This document shows, piece by piece, positions 8,117 to 18,678 of a stretch of DNA of 64,000 bases (the first letter of the stretch is position 1; each line of letters begins with the position of its first letter). The stretch is from Nostoc calcicola FACHB-3891 (GTDB lineage: Bacteria; Cyanobacteriota; Cyanobacteriia; Cyanobacteriales; Nostocaceae), in the NCBI RefSeq assembly GCF_014697355.1, contig NZ_JACJRQ010000005.1, positions 124,001 through 188,000 of the forward strand. The letters run 5' to 3'. The notes below the pieces were generated by a model. It made no database searches, was not told the DNA's origin, and saw only the letters and a program-made list of their open reading frames with translations. The position numbers and the translations under genes are program-made.

Positions 8117-8827
8117 CTAAATTTGGCAGTTTTGAGCTAGTTTTCCTTGCAGGTAATCAATGAAGTCAAGAATTTCTGTATCAGTGAGTTGTAAACGCGA
8201 TCGCTTGCCATATTTCTGCTGCAAATATTCCCTACCCTGCTCTGGAGTCCAATTTAATTGTGCTAAATATCTGTCACTTTGAGCTATCAAAACTGCATGG
8301 ACTTCTGAGGGCGTTGTATTAGCAGATATTTGTATTGATTCTTGATTTGAATTTGGAAGAGAGTTAATTTTTAAACTTACTTTTTTTCCTATAGCTTGCC
8401 AGTCAATCTCCTTGTGTTCATCCCAACTAACATCTATAGAGCGATAAGTGACTGGATCGTAAATCTTACAAAAAACTACATTACTATCTCCTGGGCTAAG
8501 AGAAATAGTTAGCGGACTACGTAGTTGTTCACAAGTAAGGACTTCTAAAGATAACAACAAACTTTTAGAAAAGTAAGATTCACTTCCGGAACGAATAATA
8601 TAAGGTTTATCTGCCAAAACATATAAATCATTTTTTTCAACTACTTTAAACTTAGTTTCAACCTTTTTATTAACTTCTATTTTTGTGATCGCTCCAGTTA
8701 AAGCTCTTTCATAAATTGGAATGCGTTTTTCATCTTCAGATAGCATATACCAGCAGTGATCGGCTTCTTTGCTGACAAAGACATATTGAGGTTTGGGAAT
8801 AGCTCCGAATCCTAATTTAACTTGCAT
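8117..8827 (-). CDS. Hypothetical protein with C-terminal cyanobacterial motif
   Basis: 236 residues from ATG 8827. An alternative TTG start at 8893 has GAAGGG upstream but adds 22 residues that look unconserved. The body is beta-rich without an enzyme motif I recognise. The last ~40 residues, with LNWTPEQGREYLQQKYGKRS and LTDTEILDFIDYLQ, resemble a short helical tail found in several cyanobacterial proteins of unknown function, from memory. It stands alone after the hicBA remnant. No signal peptide and no transmembrane segment from the preferred start. Confidence 0.6.
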   Translation of the reverse strand: MQVKLGFGAIPKPQYVFVSKEADHCWYMLSEDEKRIPIYERALTGAITKIEVNKKVETKFKVVEKNDLYVLADKPYIIRSGSESYFSKSLLLSLEVLTCEQLRSPLTISLSPGDSNVVFCKIYDPVTYRSIDVSWDEHKEIDWQAIGKKVSLKINSLPNSNQESIQISANTTPSEVHAVLIAQSDRYLAQLNWTPEQGREYLQQKYGKRSRLQLTDTEILDFIDYLQGKLAQNCQI

Positions 8828-8893
8828 ATTTTTAATGAAGATTTTTGTAAATAGATTTATTTGCGAACAAGGATTGACGATTGACTCTATCAA

Positions 8894-9690
8894 CCGATGA
8901 ATTCCCTTCTAAATATAATTCCCTAGCCAACAAGCAAATTAACAACACAGGTATTTAGATTTTTTCACGCAATCAAATCGGATTGCTATATCAAATTCAA
9001 AAACAAACTCTTCTCAACTCTTACTCTCTGCGCCTCTGCGCCTCTGCGTGAGACGAATTCATTCTAAAATTGATACTAATGGCTTCTAGTCTAGATATTT
9101 TAATATTTCTTAACGACTACCTATTTATTTTTGATTCAGTCCAGAGATTTTAAGAATTTAGAAAATATTTAGCAAATTAATAATATTTTACAAAATCAGA
9201 CTAACTTGCTCTCAAGCAGGAATTAAATGGTCTTGACTATCGTCTGAAAGTTGGGAATTTAGAGCAGATTTCAAATGTCAGTGGCATTTGCAACATATGG
9301 CTGTATATACCTCCGTCTAGCCTTGAACCTGCGCCCCGAACCTCTGAAAACAGCTTGTATGAGAATCGGTTAATTCTATGAAAACCATTTAAAAAAGGGA
9401 ACCTTAGCTTTTTGTATTTTGTAACTATTTTTATAAAAAAAGTTAGATAAAAATTTTTAATAAAGATTTTTAGGCTTATATAAATCTTTTAAGGCGATAT
9501 AAAGCTAAATAGCCATATTTAAACTAGCTAGCACGAAATAACAACCTTTTACATATTCAGACCCACTTTCTTTTCTACGTAATTTGCCCAATAATGACAT
9601 CCATAGACCTCACGCATCGCCGTCTCAGGCAAGGTGAAGGCAAATGTTTGAGCCACAAGTTTGATAAGAAGCTATAAGAGGCAAACAACA
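8894..9690. other. Long leader/intergenic region upstream of chlL
   Basis: Nearly 800 bp with no credible gene. It is AT-rich, especially 9400-9560. A 9-bp tandem, CTCTGCGCC about 2.7 times, lies at 9029-9052; related GCGCAGAGG runs occur at 13088-13110 and 16190-16220. The long AT-rich leader before chlL probably holds the operon promoter and regulatory sites, but I could not place -10/-35 boxes or a riboswitch with confidence. Confidence 0.45.
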
Positions 9691-10557
9691 GTGAAACTAG
9701 CAGTCTACGGAAAAGGTGGTATTGGCAAATCCACAACTAGCTGTAATATATCCGTCGCCCTAGCTAAACGTGGCAAGAAAGTGCTACAAATTGGCTGCGA
9801 TCCAAAACATGACAGCACCTTCACCCTGACAGGGTTTTTGATTCCCACAATTATCGACACCCTCCAAGAAAAGGACTATCACTACGAAGATGTCTGGCCG
9901 GAAGACGTAATTTACAAAGGCTACGGCGGTGTTGATTGCGTAGAAGCTGGTGGCCCACCTGCGGGTGCTGGATGTGGCGGTTACGTCGTTGGTGAAACAG
10001 TAAAATTACTGAAAGAACTCAACGCCTTTGATGAATACGATGTAATTTTGTTTGACGTTCTCGGCGACGTAGTTTGCGGTGGATTTGCAGCACCACTCAA
10101 CTATGCAGATTACTGCCTGATTGTTACTGACAATGGCTTTGATGCTTTATTTGCTGCTAATCGCATTGCTGCTTCAGTCCGTGAAAAAGCACGAACTCAC
10201 CCATTGCGTTTAGCTGGGTTAATTGGCAATCGCACCTCCAAGCGCGACTTGATTGAAAAATATATAGAAGCTGTGCCAATGCCAGTTCTAGAGGTTTTAC
10301 CTTTGATTGAAGATATCCGCGTTTCTCGTGTTAAAGGTAAGACTTTGTTTGAAATGGCAGAGCAAGATCCTTCCCTGGACTACGTTTGCGATTATTATCT
10401 CAACATCGCTGACCAAATTTTGGCGCGTCCGGAAGGAGTTGTACCTAACGACTCACCAGATCGGGAATTGTTCTCTTTGTTGTCCGATTTTTATCTAAAT
10501 CCGGGTAAACCCCAGGTTGCTAATTCAGAAGAGGAACTAGACTTGATGATTGTATAA
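9691..10557 (+). CDS. chlL: Light-independent protochlorophyllide reductase iron protein ChlL
   Basis: ATP-dependent reductase component of dark-operative protochlorophyllide oxidoreductase; it passes electrons to ChlN/ChlB to reduce ring D of protochlorophyllide. 288 residues from GTG 9691, preceded by GAGG; the longer TTG 9661 frame adds ten non-conserved residues. The P-loop GKGGIGKST is at 7-15, and the two cysteines ligating the intersubunit 4Fe-4S cluster are C95 (GAGCGG) and C129 (DVVCGG), as in nitrogenase NifH. It is followed by a DUF5331 gene and chlN on the same strand, the arrangement familiar from Nostoc. chlB is not in this window. Confidence 0.98.
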   Translation: MKLAVYGKGGIGKSTTSCNISVALAKRGKKVLQIGCDPKHDSTFTLTGFLIPTIIDTLQEKDYHYEDVWPEDVIYKGYGGVDCVEAGGPPAGAGCGGYVVGETVKLLKELNAFDEYDVILFDVLGDVVCGGFAAPLNYADYCLIVTDNGFDALFAANRIAASVREKARTHPLRLAGLIGNRTSKRDLIEKYIEAVPMPVLEVLPLIEDIRVSRVKGKTLFEMAEQDPSLDYVCDYYLNIADQILARPEGVVPNDSPDRELFSLLSDFYLNPGKPQVANSEEELDLMIV

Positions 10558-10589
10558 ATCACCAAGTTCTCAGGATGGGGGACAATAAC

Positions 10590-11408
10590 ATGGCATTCTT
10601 TCACAGCTTTACAGATTCATTAAAGCAGAAGTGGTTGCAATTTTTCCAGATCAATCGGGATTGGATTACCCTGCACATGGAAGTGGAATCAGTCTACACA
10701 CCTGATGGCGGGAAGCGGCCACCTTCTTACCTCATCCTGGGAGTAGTTAACGCCTTAGAACCAAAGTTAGCGCAATTAATGTTGCCCTTTGCCAAACTTA
10801 ATCCTGATGCTGATACGCTGATTGAAGTGCTGGATTTGCATTTTGACCCAGATATTGCTCTCGGTAATCGCTTTGTCGTCAGCCCAGATGTAGACAGATA
10901 TGTAGAAGAAGCAGCAGCTGTAATTCATGAAAAGCCTGAAGATGAGACATTGACACATTCCCATACAAATGGCTTTGAGCCGATGGCAGTGTCTCAACAA
11001 TTCACAATGGTGGATGCTGATGATGAAAATCTGGGGTTAAGCGAGTCTGGGGAAAGTGAAAATGGCTTTGGTGATATTTCCGAAAGTGAAAATGGCTTTG
11101 GTGATATTTCCTTATCCAACGACGAAGATTTAAAAGATGAGTCCCTCCAAATCTCTAGTGTAGAAGCAGATGAATTTGGCGAAATTACCTTCGATGCAAC
11201 AACAGCTGCCATTGAAGTAAAGCTGGATGATGACCAACTTGAAGACAGTCCACTAGACGAGAATGCGTTTAGTGACGTGCTGTCAGATGTTTGGGGTGAT
11301 GAAACATCACTGCAAAAGGCTGAAGAAAATAACGATTTGTTAGGGGAAGAACTGCCAGCTGGCGTTTTTGATGAATCCGAAATTGCCCGTCTCTTCCCCA
11401 ACGCTTAA
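10590..11408 (+). CDS. DUF5331 protein between chlL and chlN
   Basis: 272 residues from ATG 10590, which has GGGGGA upstream; ATG 10575 is a possible earlier start. The N-terminal ~100 residues (AFFHSFTDSLKQKWLQFF, then a domain rich in hydrophobics) are the DUF5331 domain that accompanies chlLN in cyanobacteria. The C-terminal half is strongly acidic and low-complexity, with a perfect 30-bp tandem duplication (11052-11081 and 11082-11111) encoding SENGFGDISE twice. Function unknown; the operon position suggests help in assembling or regulating the dark reductase, which is inference only. Confidence 0.8.
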   Translation: MAFFHSFTDSLKQKWLQFFQINRDWITLHMEVESVYTPDGGKRPPSYLILGVVNALEPKLAQLMLPFAKLNPDADTLIEVLDLHFDPDIALGNRFVVSPDVDRYVEEAAAVIHEKPEDETLTHSHTNGFEPMAVSQQFTMVDADDENLGLSESGESENGFGDISESENGFGDISLSNDEDLKDESLQISSVEADEFGEITFDATTAAIEVKLDDDQLEDSPLDENAFSDVLSDVWGDETSLQKAEENNDLLGEELPAGVFDESEIARLFPNA

Positions 11409-11411
11409 TTA

Positions 11412-13013
<1,602 letters not shown>

Positions 13014-13057
13014 GATTTGAGTTTTTATTGGGCAACAATGTAAGACTATGTGAGAGG

Positions 13058-13084
13058 GGCGAAAGTAAAATTTCGCCTTTTTTT
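13058..13084 (+). terminator. Intrinsic terminator after chlN
   Basis: Stem GGCGAAA (13058-13064) and TTTCGCC (13071-13077), six-base loop, followed by seven T residues. It marks the end of the chlL-chlN transcription unit. Confidence 0.92.
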
Positions 13085-13324
13085 ATCACGCAGAGGCGCA
13101 GAGAACGCAGAGGAAGAAGGTTTCTCTTCCTTTTGAGAGTTTAGCCCTAACAATGCTCCTATCAATCCATCAAATCCAATAGTTAAATTCTGTCTAATAA
13201 AAATCGCTACTTTCAAAAACCCATAATATAAAAATGGCGATCGCTCAATTTCATCTCAATCAAACACAATTACAATAAGCAGAGATTAAATCACTTTTGG
13301 AAAGTTAAATCAGGAGAAATTTAG

Positions 13325-13550
13325 ATGAATCTTGAGGAAGCAGTATTAGAAATATTACGCCATTTACCTGTGGATAAACAGCGACAACTATTAAGATTTT
13401 GCGGAATTTTTATATCAAAAAACTACTCTGAAGACTCCTTTACGGACTGTTAGAGGATTATGCGCTGATTTAAAAGTAGATATTACTGAAGAAGATATTG
13501 CTCAAGCACGTCAAGAAATGTGGGGTAATTTTCCCAAGGATATCGTTTAA
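13325..13550 (+). pseudogene. Frameshifted antitoxin-like gene
   Basis: Begins MNLEEAVLEILRHLPVDKQR QLLRF and then runs to an early stop. Skipping one T in the run at 13397-13400 restores AEFLYQKTTLKTPLRTVRGL, then CADLKVDITEEDIAQARQEM, to TAA 13548-13550. The repaired product of about 74 residues has the shape of cyanobacterial small antitoxins that end in IAQARQEMW. A single-base insertion is therefore the lesion. No toxin follows it directly; the next genes are a different intact pair. Confidence 0.75.
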
Positions 13551-13599
13551 AGTCAAACACAGTTACAATAAGTAGTAAAGATTAGAGTAAATACCAATT

Positions 13600-13851
13600 A
13601 TGCTTAGTGGAATTAAACAAAAGGCTATTGTTGGGAAAAATGGCAAGATTGAACTTTCAGCAACTGAGCTACCAGAAGGAACGGTTGTAGAAGTCATTGT
13701 GCTAGTCGAACCATCAACTCAAGAAGATGAAACTAATTATCTTTTGAAATCAGAAACTAACAAAAATCATTTGCTCAAAGCTTTAGAAAATGTAGAAGCA
13801 GGAAATCTAATTTATGTTGATTTAGATGAATATGAAAAAAGTTGCCTTTGA
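13600..13851 (+). CDS. Antitoxin of YoeB-type toxin pair
   Basis: 83 residues. The N-terminus MLSGIKQKAIVGKNGKIELS and LPEGTVVEVIVLVE looks like a beta-rich AbrB/SpoVT-type DNA-binding fold, followed by an acidic helical tail that would wrap the toxin. It overlaps the toxin gene by 26 nt, typical of a coupled toxin-antitoxin operon, and would repress its own promoter if the family analogy holds. Assignment as antitoxin rests mainly on context. Confidence 0.75.
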   Translation: MLSGIKQKAIVGKNGKIELSATELPEGTVVEVIVLVEPSTQEDETNYLLKSETNKNHLLKALENVEAGNLIYVDLDEYEKSCL

Positions 13852-14083
13852 ACCAGAAGCTTTTGAACAATTAGGTCAGTGGGCAACAGAAGATAAAAAA
13901 ATCTTGGAACTGATTAGAGATATACAAAGAGATCCTTTTGCAGGGATAGGTAAGCCAGAACCATTAAAATATGAACTACAAGGTTACTGGTCAAGGCGGA
14001 TTACAGATGAACATAGATTAGTTTACAAAGTCGATGAAGATTTGTTGATTATTTTGAGTTGTAAATATCATTATGAACAATAA
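13826..14083 (+). CDS. Txe/YoeB family mRNA-interferase toxin
   Basis: 85 residues, MNMKKVAFEPEAFEQLGQWA start. Family features visible: ILELIRDIQRDPFAGIGKPE, LKYELQGYWSRRITDEHRLV, YKV, and the C-terminal ILSCKYHYEQ ending that carries the catalytic His/Tyr of YoeB. It cleaves ribosome-bound mRNA in characterised relatives. Start could also be ATG 13832. All key residues appear intact, so the pair is likely functional. Confidence 0.92.
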   Translation: MNMKKVAFEPEAFEQLGQWATEDKKILELIRDIQRDPFAGIGKPEPLKYELQGYWSRRITDEHRLVYKVDEDLLIILSCKYHYEQ

Positions 14084-14159
14084 AATTTATTGACTTGGGA
14101 TATTATTTTAGTTGAGGCGATCGCCTTTTTAGCTTATGAATTTATGATGAGAGAAATCT

Positions 14160-14390
14160 ATGAATAAAACACCCTCTCCCCATGAAAGTCAGCAAATGCT
14201 GAAGTGGCTAAACCAGAATCGCCAAATGTTATTAGATTTATATAAAAATCAATATATTGCTTACAATGCCAATGGGTTAATCGCTCACAGTGAAAATTTG
14301 CGTCAAGTTCTAAAATTGGCAGAAGCGTCAAACGAAATATTTGCAATTTACTTAGTTCCGCGTCGCACTGCTTCTATCAAGATTTTATGA
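14160..14390 (+). CDS. DUF5678-like small protein
   Basis: 76 residues. WLNQNRQMLLDLYKNQYIAYN, NGLIAHSENLRQVLKLAEA and FAIYLVPR form the pattern of the DUF5678 family (a short beta-alpha domain common in cyanobacteria). Its function is unknown. Its last codons overlap the 3' end of the convergent LysR gene by 6 bp. AGAGAAAT lies just upstream of the ATG as a possible ribosome site. Confidence 0.65.
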   Translation: MNKTPSPHESQQMLKWLNQNRQMLLDLYKNQYIAYNANGLIAHSENLRQVLKLAEASNEIFAIYLVPRRTASIKIL

Positions 14391-15275
14391 ATTTCGGTTT
14401 CGTACTTGAACCATTTGCAAAAACTCTTGGAGGACAGGCGTAATATCTTCTTCCCGCCAAACTATAGCCGTTTCTACTAATGGTGTTTTCTCCTCGAAAC
14501 TATGATAAACTACACCAGTTCTTTGAAGATTTTGCAATGAAGATGGCACGATCGCAATTCCCATTCCTGCTGAAACTAACCCGATAATTGTCTGCATTTG
14601 AATCGCTTCTTGAGTCACTTTCGGTCTAAAATTTGCTTGCTGACAAAGACTCATAATTTGGTCATAAAGTCCTGAGCCTAAATGCCGAGGAAACACGATC
14701 AAGTTTTCGTTGATTAGCGATCGTACTGCAATTTTTTCTTGTTCAGCTAACAAATGAGTTTCGGCTAAAGCCACAATTAAAGCTTCTTGCTGAATGCACT
14801 TGTGATTGAGTGTGTTGTCTTCCAATGGTGGATGAGCAAAGCCTACATGAATGCGGTTTTCTTGTAGCGCTCTTTCTTGCTCAGTTGTAGTTAATTCGTG
14901 CAAAATTAACTCTACTTCTGGAAACTTTTCTCGAAATTGTCGCAAAATTACTGGAAGCAAATTATAAGTTACCAAACTGGTAAACCCAATTCGTAATTGT
15001 CCTTTTTCACCTTTTCCAATTTTTTGAGTTAGCTCAATTGCTTTTTGGAGTTGAGCTAAAAGTTGATAAGCTTCTTGCAAAAATACTTGTCCCGCTTCCG
15101 TTAATTGCACCTGTCGCTTGGTTTTGCGGTGAAACAGTTCTACTCCCAATTGCGCTTCTAGTTGCTGAATTTGCTGGCTTAACGGCGGTTGAGCAATATG
15201 CAATCGTTCGGCGGCTCTACTGAAGTGTAGTTCCTCAGCCACAGCGATAAAGTAGCGCAGATGTCGCAATTCCAT
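14385..15275 (-). CDS. LysR family transcriptional regulator
   Basis: 296 residues. The N-terminal winged helix (1-60) is textbook LysR: MELRHLRYFIAVAEELHFSR, AAERLHIAQPPLSQQIQQLE. The C-terminal effector domain follows from about residue 90 (LRIGFTSLVTYNLLPVILRQ). It diverges from the methyltransferase gene with ~100 bp between starts; LysR proteins usually bind such divergent spacers and control the neighbour, so the methyltransferase is the likely target. The effector is unknown. Confidence 0.95.
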   Translation of the reverse strand: MELRHLRYFIAVAEELHFSRAAERLHIAQPPLSQQIQQLEAQLGVELFHRKTKRQVQLTEAGQVFLQEAYQLLAQLQKAIELTQKIGKGEKGQLRIGFTSLVTYNLLPVILRQFREKFPEVELILHELTTTEQERALQENRIHVGFAHPPLEDNTLNHKCIQQEALIVALAETHLLAEQEKIAVRSLINENLIVFPRHLGSGLYDQIMSLCQQANFRPKVTQEAIQMQTIIGLVSAGMGIAIVPSSLQNLQRTGVVYHSFEEKTPLVETAIVWREEDITPVLQEFLQMVQVRNRNS

Positions 15276-15317
15276 TTTTTTGATATTTTATAAGTCTCAA
15301 TTTTATATCAATATATA

Positions 15318-15347
15318 TTGGACATCTAAAAAATACCTGCGTATGAT
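15318..15347 (+). promoter_or_regulatory. Sigma70-type promoter of methyltransferase gene
   Basis: TTGGAC (15318-15323) and TATGAT (15342-15347) separated by 18 bp, each one mismatch from consensus, 31 bp before the ATG. The AT-rich partly palindromic stretch ATATCAATATATATTGG overlaps the -35 box and is a plausible LysR operator. Confidence 0.65.
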
Positions 15348-15378
15348 ACTCATACATATATCGTAAAGAGTTATAGCA

Positions 15379-16173
15379 ATGCAGGAAAAGTATACTCCAG
15401 GTTATTCGAGCAATGCGACGAATTTCATGTCAAAACGCACCTTAGATACTCATGGTGCGTTTTTTAAGCCTTATTTACGTCCAGGCATGAAATTGCTAGA
15501 TTGCGGTTGCGGTCCTGGGACGATCGCTTTGGGTTTAGCAAAAGCAATTTTCCCTGGTATGCTTACGGGTATCGATCGCGAAGTTTCTCAAATCCAAATA
15601 GCTACTGAGAGTGCTTTCACGCAATGTGTGAGTAATGCTGAGTTTTTGCAGGCGAATATTTATGCTTTACCCTTCGCGGATAATTCTTTTGATGCAATCT
15701 TCTCCCATGCATTGTTTGAACATCTGCAAGAACCGACGCAGGCGTTACGCGAAATGTGGCGAGTTTTGAAACCAGGGGGAGTTGTTGGAGTTCGTAGTCC
15801 TGACTGGGGCGGGTTTTTGATTGCGCCGTCTACACCAGAACTGGAAAAAGCATTTTCTTATTACAAGTGGCTTCAACAACAGAATTCTGGTAATCCTAAT
15901 GTGGGTAGAGAGTTACGCGCCCTGTTGCGCCAAAGTGGGTTTACTAATATTAAAGCTTCGGCTTGTTATCAAGATTATGAACCGTTGAGTGAAATTACAG
16001 AATATTTGGCAGTGCGAATTGAGGCTTCTGCAAAGGTGGATGAAGCTGTAGAGAAAGGTTGGACTGATGAGCGATCCTTAACAGCAATGAGCGAGGCTTT
16101 GCGAAAATGGAGTCAGCACCCAGATGCATTTTTTGCTCAATCTTGGTGTGAAGCTGTGGGACAAAAGGGTTAG
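15379..16173 (+). CDS. Class I SAM-dependent methyltransferase
   Basis: 264 residues. SAM-binding motif I is LLDCGCGPGTIALGLA (39-54), followed by GIDREVSQIQIA (motif II acidic Asp), NIYALPFADNSFDAIFSHAL (motif IV-like) and LREMWRVLKPGGVVGVRSPD. The closest general type is the UbiE/Ubie-like Methyltransf_11 group. The substrate cannot be read from sequence. It is transcribed divergently from a LysR regulator, suggesting an inducible small-molecule modification. Confidence 0.88.
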   Translation: MQEKYTPGYSSNATNFMSKRTLDTHGAFFKPYLRPGMKLLDCGCGPGTIALGLAKAIFPGMLTGIDREVSQIQIATESAFTQCVSNAEFLQANIYALPFADNSFDAIFSHALFEHLQEPTQALREMWRVLKPGGVVGVRSPDWGGFLIAPSTPELEKAFSYYKWLQQQNSGNPNVGRELRALLRQSGFTNIKASACYQDYEPLSEITEYLAVRIEASAKVDEAVEKGWTDERSLTAMSEALRKWSQHPDAFFAQSWCEAVGQKG

Positions 16174-16223
16174 AAGTGAAACGCACAGGGGCGCAGAGGT
16201 AAGCGCGAAGGGGCGCAGAGGTT

Positions 16224-16967
16224 TTAGAGAATTTGTGATAAAAATTTGCGTGTTCTTTCTTCTTTAGGGTTGCTGAAAAATGTCTCAGGGGTAGCTGATT
16301 CGACGAGGGTACCGCTATCCATGAGAATAACTCGGTCGGCGACTTCACGGGCAAATCCAACTTCGTGGGTGACGACTACCATTGTCATTCCATCACGGGC
16401 GAGATTTCGCATTACATCTAATACTTCCCGTACCACTTCTGGATCTAAGGCTGAGGTGGGTTCGTCAAACAACATGATTTTAGGTTGCATGGCTAAAGCA
16501 CGTGCGATCGCCACCCGCTGCTGTTGTCCACCAGATAACTGTCCTGGATATTTGTGTGCTTGTTCTAAAATGCCTACTCTTTCTAATAGTTTCATCGCCG
16601 ATTCTTGAGCTTGTATTTTTGGCGATCGCCTTACCCAAATTGGTGCCAAAGTAATATTTTGCAGCACCGTCAAATGGGGAAATAAATTAAACTGTTGAAA
16701 TACCATTCCGACTTCTTGGCGAATTGCTTCAATATTTCGCAAGTCATGACCAAGAGTAATCCCATCAATTTCGATTTTTCCTTGTTGGTATTCTTCTAAA
16801 GCATTGAATGTGCGAATAAAAGTAGATTTACCTGAACCGGAAGGTCCCATCAAAACCACAACTTCTTTGCGATTTACTGTCAAACTCACACCTTGAAGAA
16901 CGTGGAATTTGCCATACCACTTGTGAACATTCTCAGCAATAATTATCGGTTTTTGTTCTGTTGACAC
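16224..16967 (-). CDS. Polar amino-acid ABC transporter ATPase
   Basis: 247 residues, one nucleotide-binding domain: Walker [11 protein letters not shown]-loop [16 protein letters not shown], signature [15 protein letters not shown], Walker [14 protein letters not shown]-loop [10 protein letters not shown]. This is the GlnQ/AapP/BgtA group. Two permease genes and a binding-protein gene lie upstream on the same strand, so it energises that importer. It is separated from the permease by 404 bp holding a large inverted repeat, so it may have its own promoter. Confidence 0.93.
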   Translation of the reverse strand: MSTEQKPIIIAENVHKWYGKFHVLQGVSLTVNRKEVVVLMGPSGSGKSTFIRTFNALEEYQQGKIEIDGITLGHDLRNIEAIRQEVGMVFQQFNLFPHLTVLQNITLAPIWVRRSPKIQAQESAMKLLERVGILEQAHKYPGQLSGGQQQRVAIARALAMQPKIMLFDEPTSALDPEVVREVLDVMRNLARDGMTMVVVTHEVGFAREVADRVILMDSGTLVESATPETFFSNPKEERTRKFLSQIL

Positions 16968-17119
16968 AGATTTGCACCTCCGAATTTTTTAGCAAATTAG
17001 CGATGCTTGACGAAAAGCTGATGGAGTGATGAGCAATTACTTGCTGATTATAGGTAGTAGCGCTCAATTTCGAGTATAGCGATCGCCTATTAATAATAAC
17101 TCTAATTAGTCCCAGTACA

Positions 17120-17238
17120 GTTCGGTTAAGGTTTCTCGATCAAAATTCTACATGATAAAGACGCGATAAATCGCCGTCTCTACAAAGAATTGATTGTTGT
17201 AGAGACGGCGATTTATCGCGTCTCTTGCTTAACCGAAC
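17120..17238. repeat. Nested inverted repeat (MITE-like)
   Basis: Outer 11-bp arms GTTCGGTTAAG (17120-17130) and CTTAACCGAAC (17228-17238) enclose inner perfect 27-bp arms (17159-17185 and 17197-17223) with an 11-nt loop. The inner arm reads AGACGCGATAAATCGCCGTC then TCTACAA, related to the AGACGCGATTAATCGCGTCT palindrome found at 41.4, 52.3 and 59.3 kb. No open frame inside. It splits the importer genes from their ATPase. Confidence 0.85.
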
Positions 17239-17371
17239 AGTATTCAGAGTGTAGGGGATTAGAAATATTCAAAATTTGGTGTGGTGTTTCACCGTTTATT
17301 TATTCGTCACCAGACTCCAATGACTCCAATTTCCTTTTCTGAATTCTGAATTCTTTTTCAAAATATCTTAA

Positions 17372-18547
17372 CTACTGACTTAACTGTTTTTCTAAATGCC
17401 GAGAAACCAGCGACATTGAGTAACAAAATATCCAGTAAATAAATCCAATAAAGAGATAAACTTCTGCATAGCGACCAAGAAATTCTGGCTGTGCCAAGAT
17501 AGAACGGGCAATACCTGTGAGTTCTACTAATCCCAGCAAAGATAAGAGTGAAGTGTCTTTAAATAAGCTGATAAATTGACCAACGATCGCAGGAATCACT
17601 GCACGTAAAGCTTGAGGTAAAACAATTAATAAAACCACCAAAGCTGTATTTAATCCTAATGCTTTGGCAGCTTCAATTTGTCCCCGTGGAATTGATTGAA
17701 GTCCGCCACGTACATTTTCTGCCATGTAAGCAGCACTAAATAAAATCAATCCAGCAATTCCTCGCAATACCCGATCTAAACGCACATCTGCTGGTAAAAA
17801 TAAGGGAAGCATTACCTGAGCAAGGAACAAAATCCCAATCAATGGGACTCCTCTAATGATTTCAATGTAGACGATAGAAAACCAACGCACTACGGGTAAA
17901 TCACTTGTCCGCCCCAAAGCCAGTAAAACCCCAATGGGAAAGGAAAGTACAATACTAACTGCTGCCATTAGTAGGGTAAGTAGTAAACCATTCCACAAGT
18001 TTGTGGGTACAGATTGCAATCCAAATCCACCGCCAATTAACCACAAAATGACGGGAAAAGATAATAACCATAATAGCGAAAGCCAAGGAGTTAATACTTC
18101 AGCAAAGTTCCTTCCAATTCCAAAACCTGCAAATATTAAAACTGCAATTAATAGTAACTGTAAGCGGTATATCAAATCCAGTGGTAAAATAATCAACAAA
18201 ATACCGACTATAAACGCAAAAAAAGCAATTACACGTCTTGTTAACTGTTGCTTGCTAAAGAAGACACCCCCAGTTATAGCCGCTAAAATCGCAGCGATCG
18301 CCAACACAATCCAAGGTCGCCAATATAGCGTTTGGGGAAACCTTCCAACTAAAAATAAACGTAAATTAAGCTGAATTACTGCCCATTGTGCTTGAGTCGT
18401 TGCCCAAGTTATTATTCCTCGTGCTACCCAAAACAACAACACCAAACAGACAACAGTTAACAAGCTGTTGTACCAAGTACTGAATAGGTTTTTACGCAAC
18501 CACAACAATTTTTGATTTTGAATTTTGGATTTTGGATTGCTTGTCAT
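17372..18547 (-). CDS. natH: Amino-acid ABC transporter permease (NatH/AapM type)
   Basis: 391 residues, longer than simple His/Gln permeases because of extra N-terminal membrane helices (about residues 28-50, 78-98, 107-160) before the BPD_transp_1 domain from about 190. The conserved EAA loop is visible as EAAKALGLNTALVVLL to VLPQALRAVIPAI. The first ~14 residues (SNPKSKIQNQKL) are encoded by a TTTTGGATTTTGAA-type intergenic repeat. Pairs with the upstream permease 18679-19584. The nat name follows the Anabaena N-II system and is by similarity of gene set and order. Confidence 0.88.
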   Translation of the reverse strand: MTSNPKSKIQNQKLLWLRKNLFSTWYNSLLTVVCLVLLFWVARGIITWATTQAQWAVIQLNLRLFLVGRFPQTLYWRPWIVLAIAAILAAITGGVFFSKQQLTRRVIAFFAFIVGILLIILPLDLIYRLQLLLIAVLIFAGFGIGRNFAEVLTPWLSLLWLLSFPVILWLIGGGFGLQSVPTNLWNGLLLTLLMAAVSIVLSFPIGVLLALGRTSDLPVVRWFSIVYIEIIRGVPLIGILFLAQVMLPLFLPADVRLDRVLRGIAGLILFSAAYMAENVRGGLQSIPRGQIEAAKALGLNTALVVLLIVLPQALRAVIPAIVGQFISLFKDTSLLSLLGLVELTGIARSILAQPEFLGRYAEVYLFIGFIYWIFCYSMSLVSRHLEKQLSQ

Positions 18548-18678
18548 CTTAATTATTTATTCTCCTCATACCTTTGCTAGACTAATTTAAAAAATAATTC
18601 CGACAAAGGAAAACCAAAAAGCAATTAACACTAAATCTTCCCCAATCTAAAACCTAAAATTTAAAATCTAAAATTGTA

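Noticed and set aside
8894-9690. Riboswitch or small RNA upstream of chlL
   Set aside because: The leader is long and AT-rich, but I could not recognise any conserved riboswitch core or a convincing structured RNA.
10994-11401. 135-residue minus-strand open frame within the DUF5331 gene
   Set aside because: Serine-rich translation is the antisense shadow of the acidic low-complexity coding strand.
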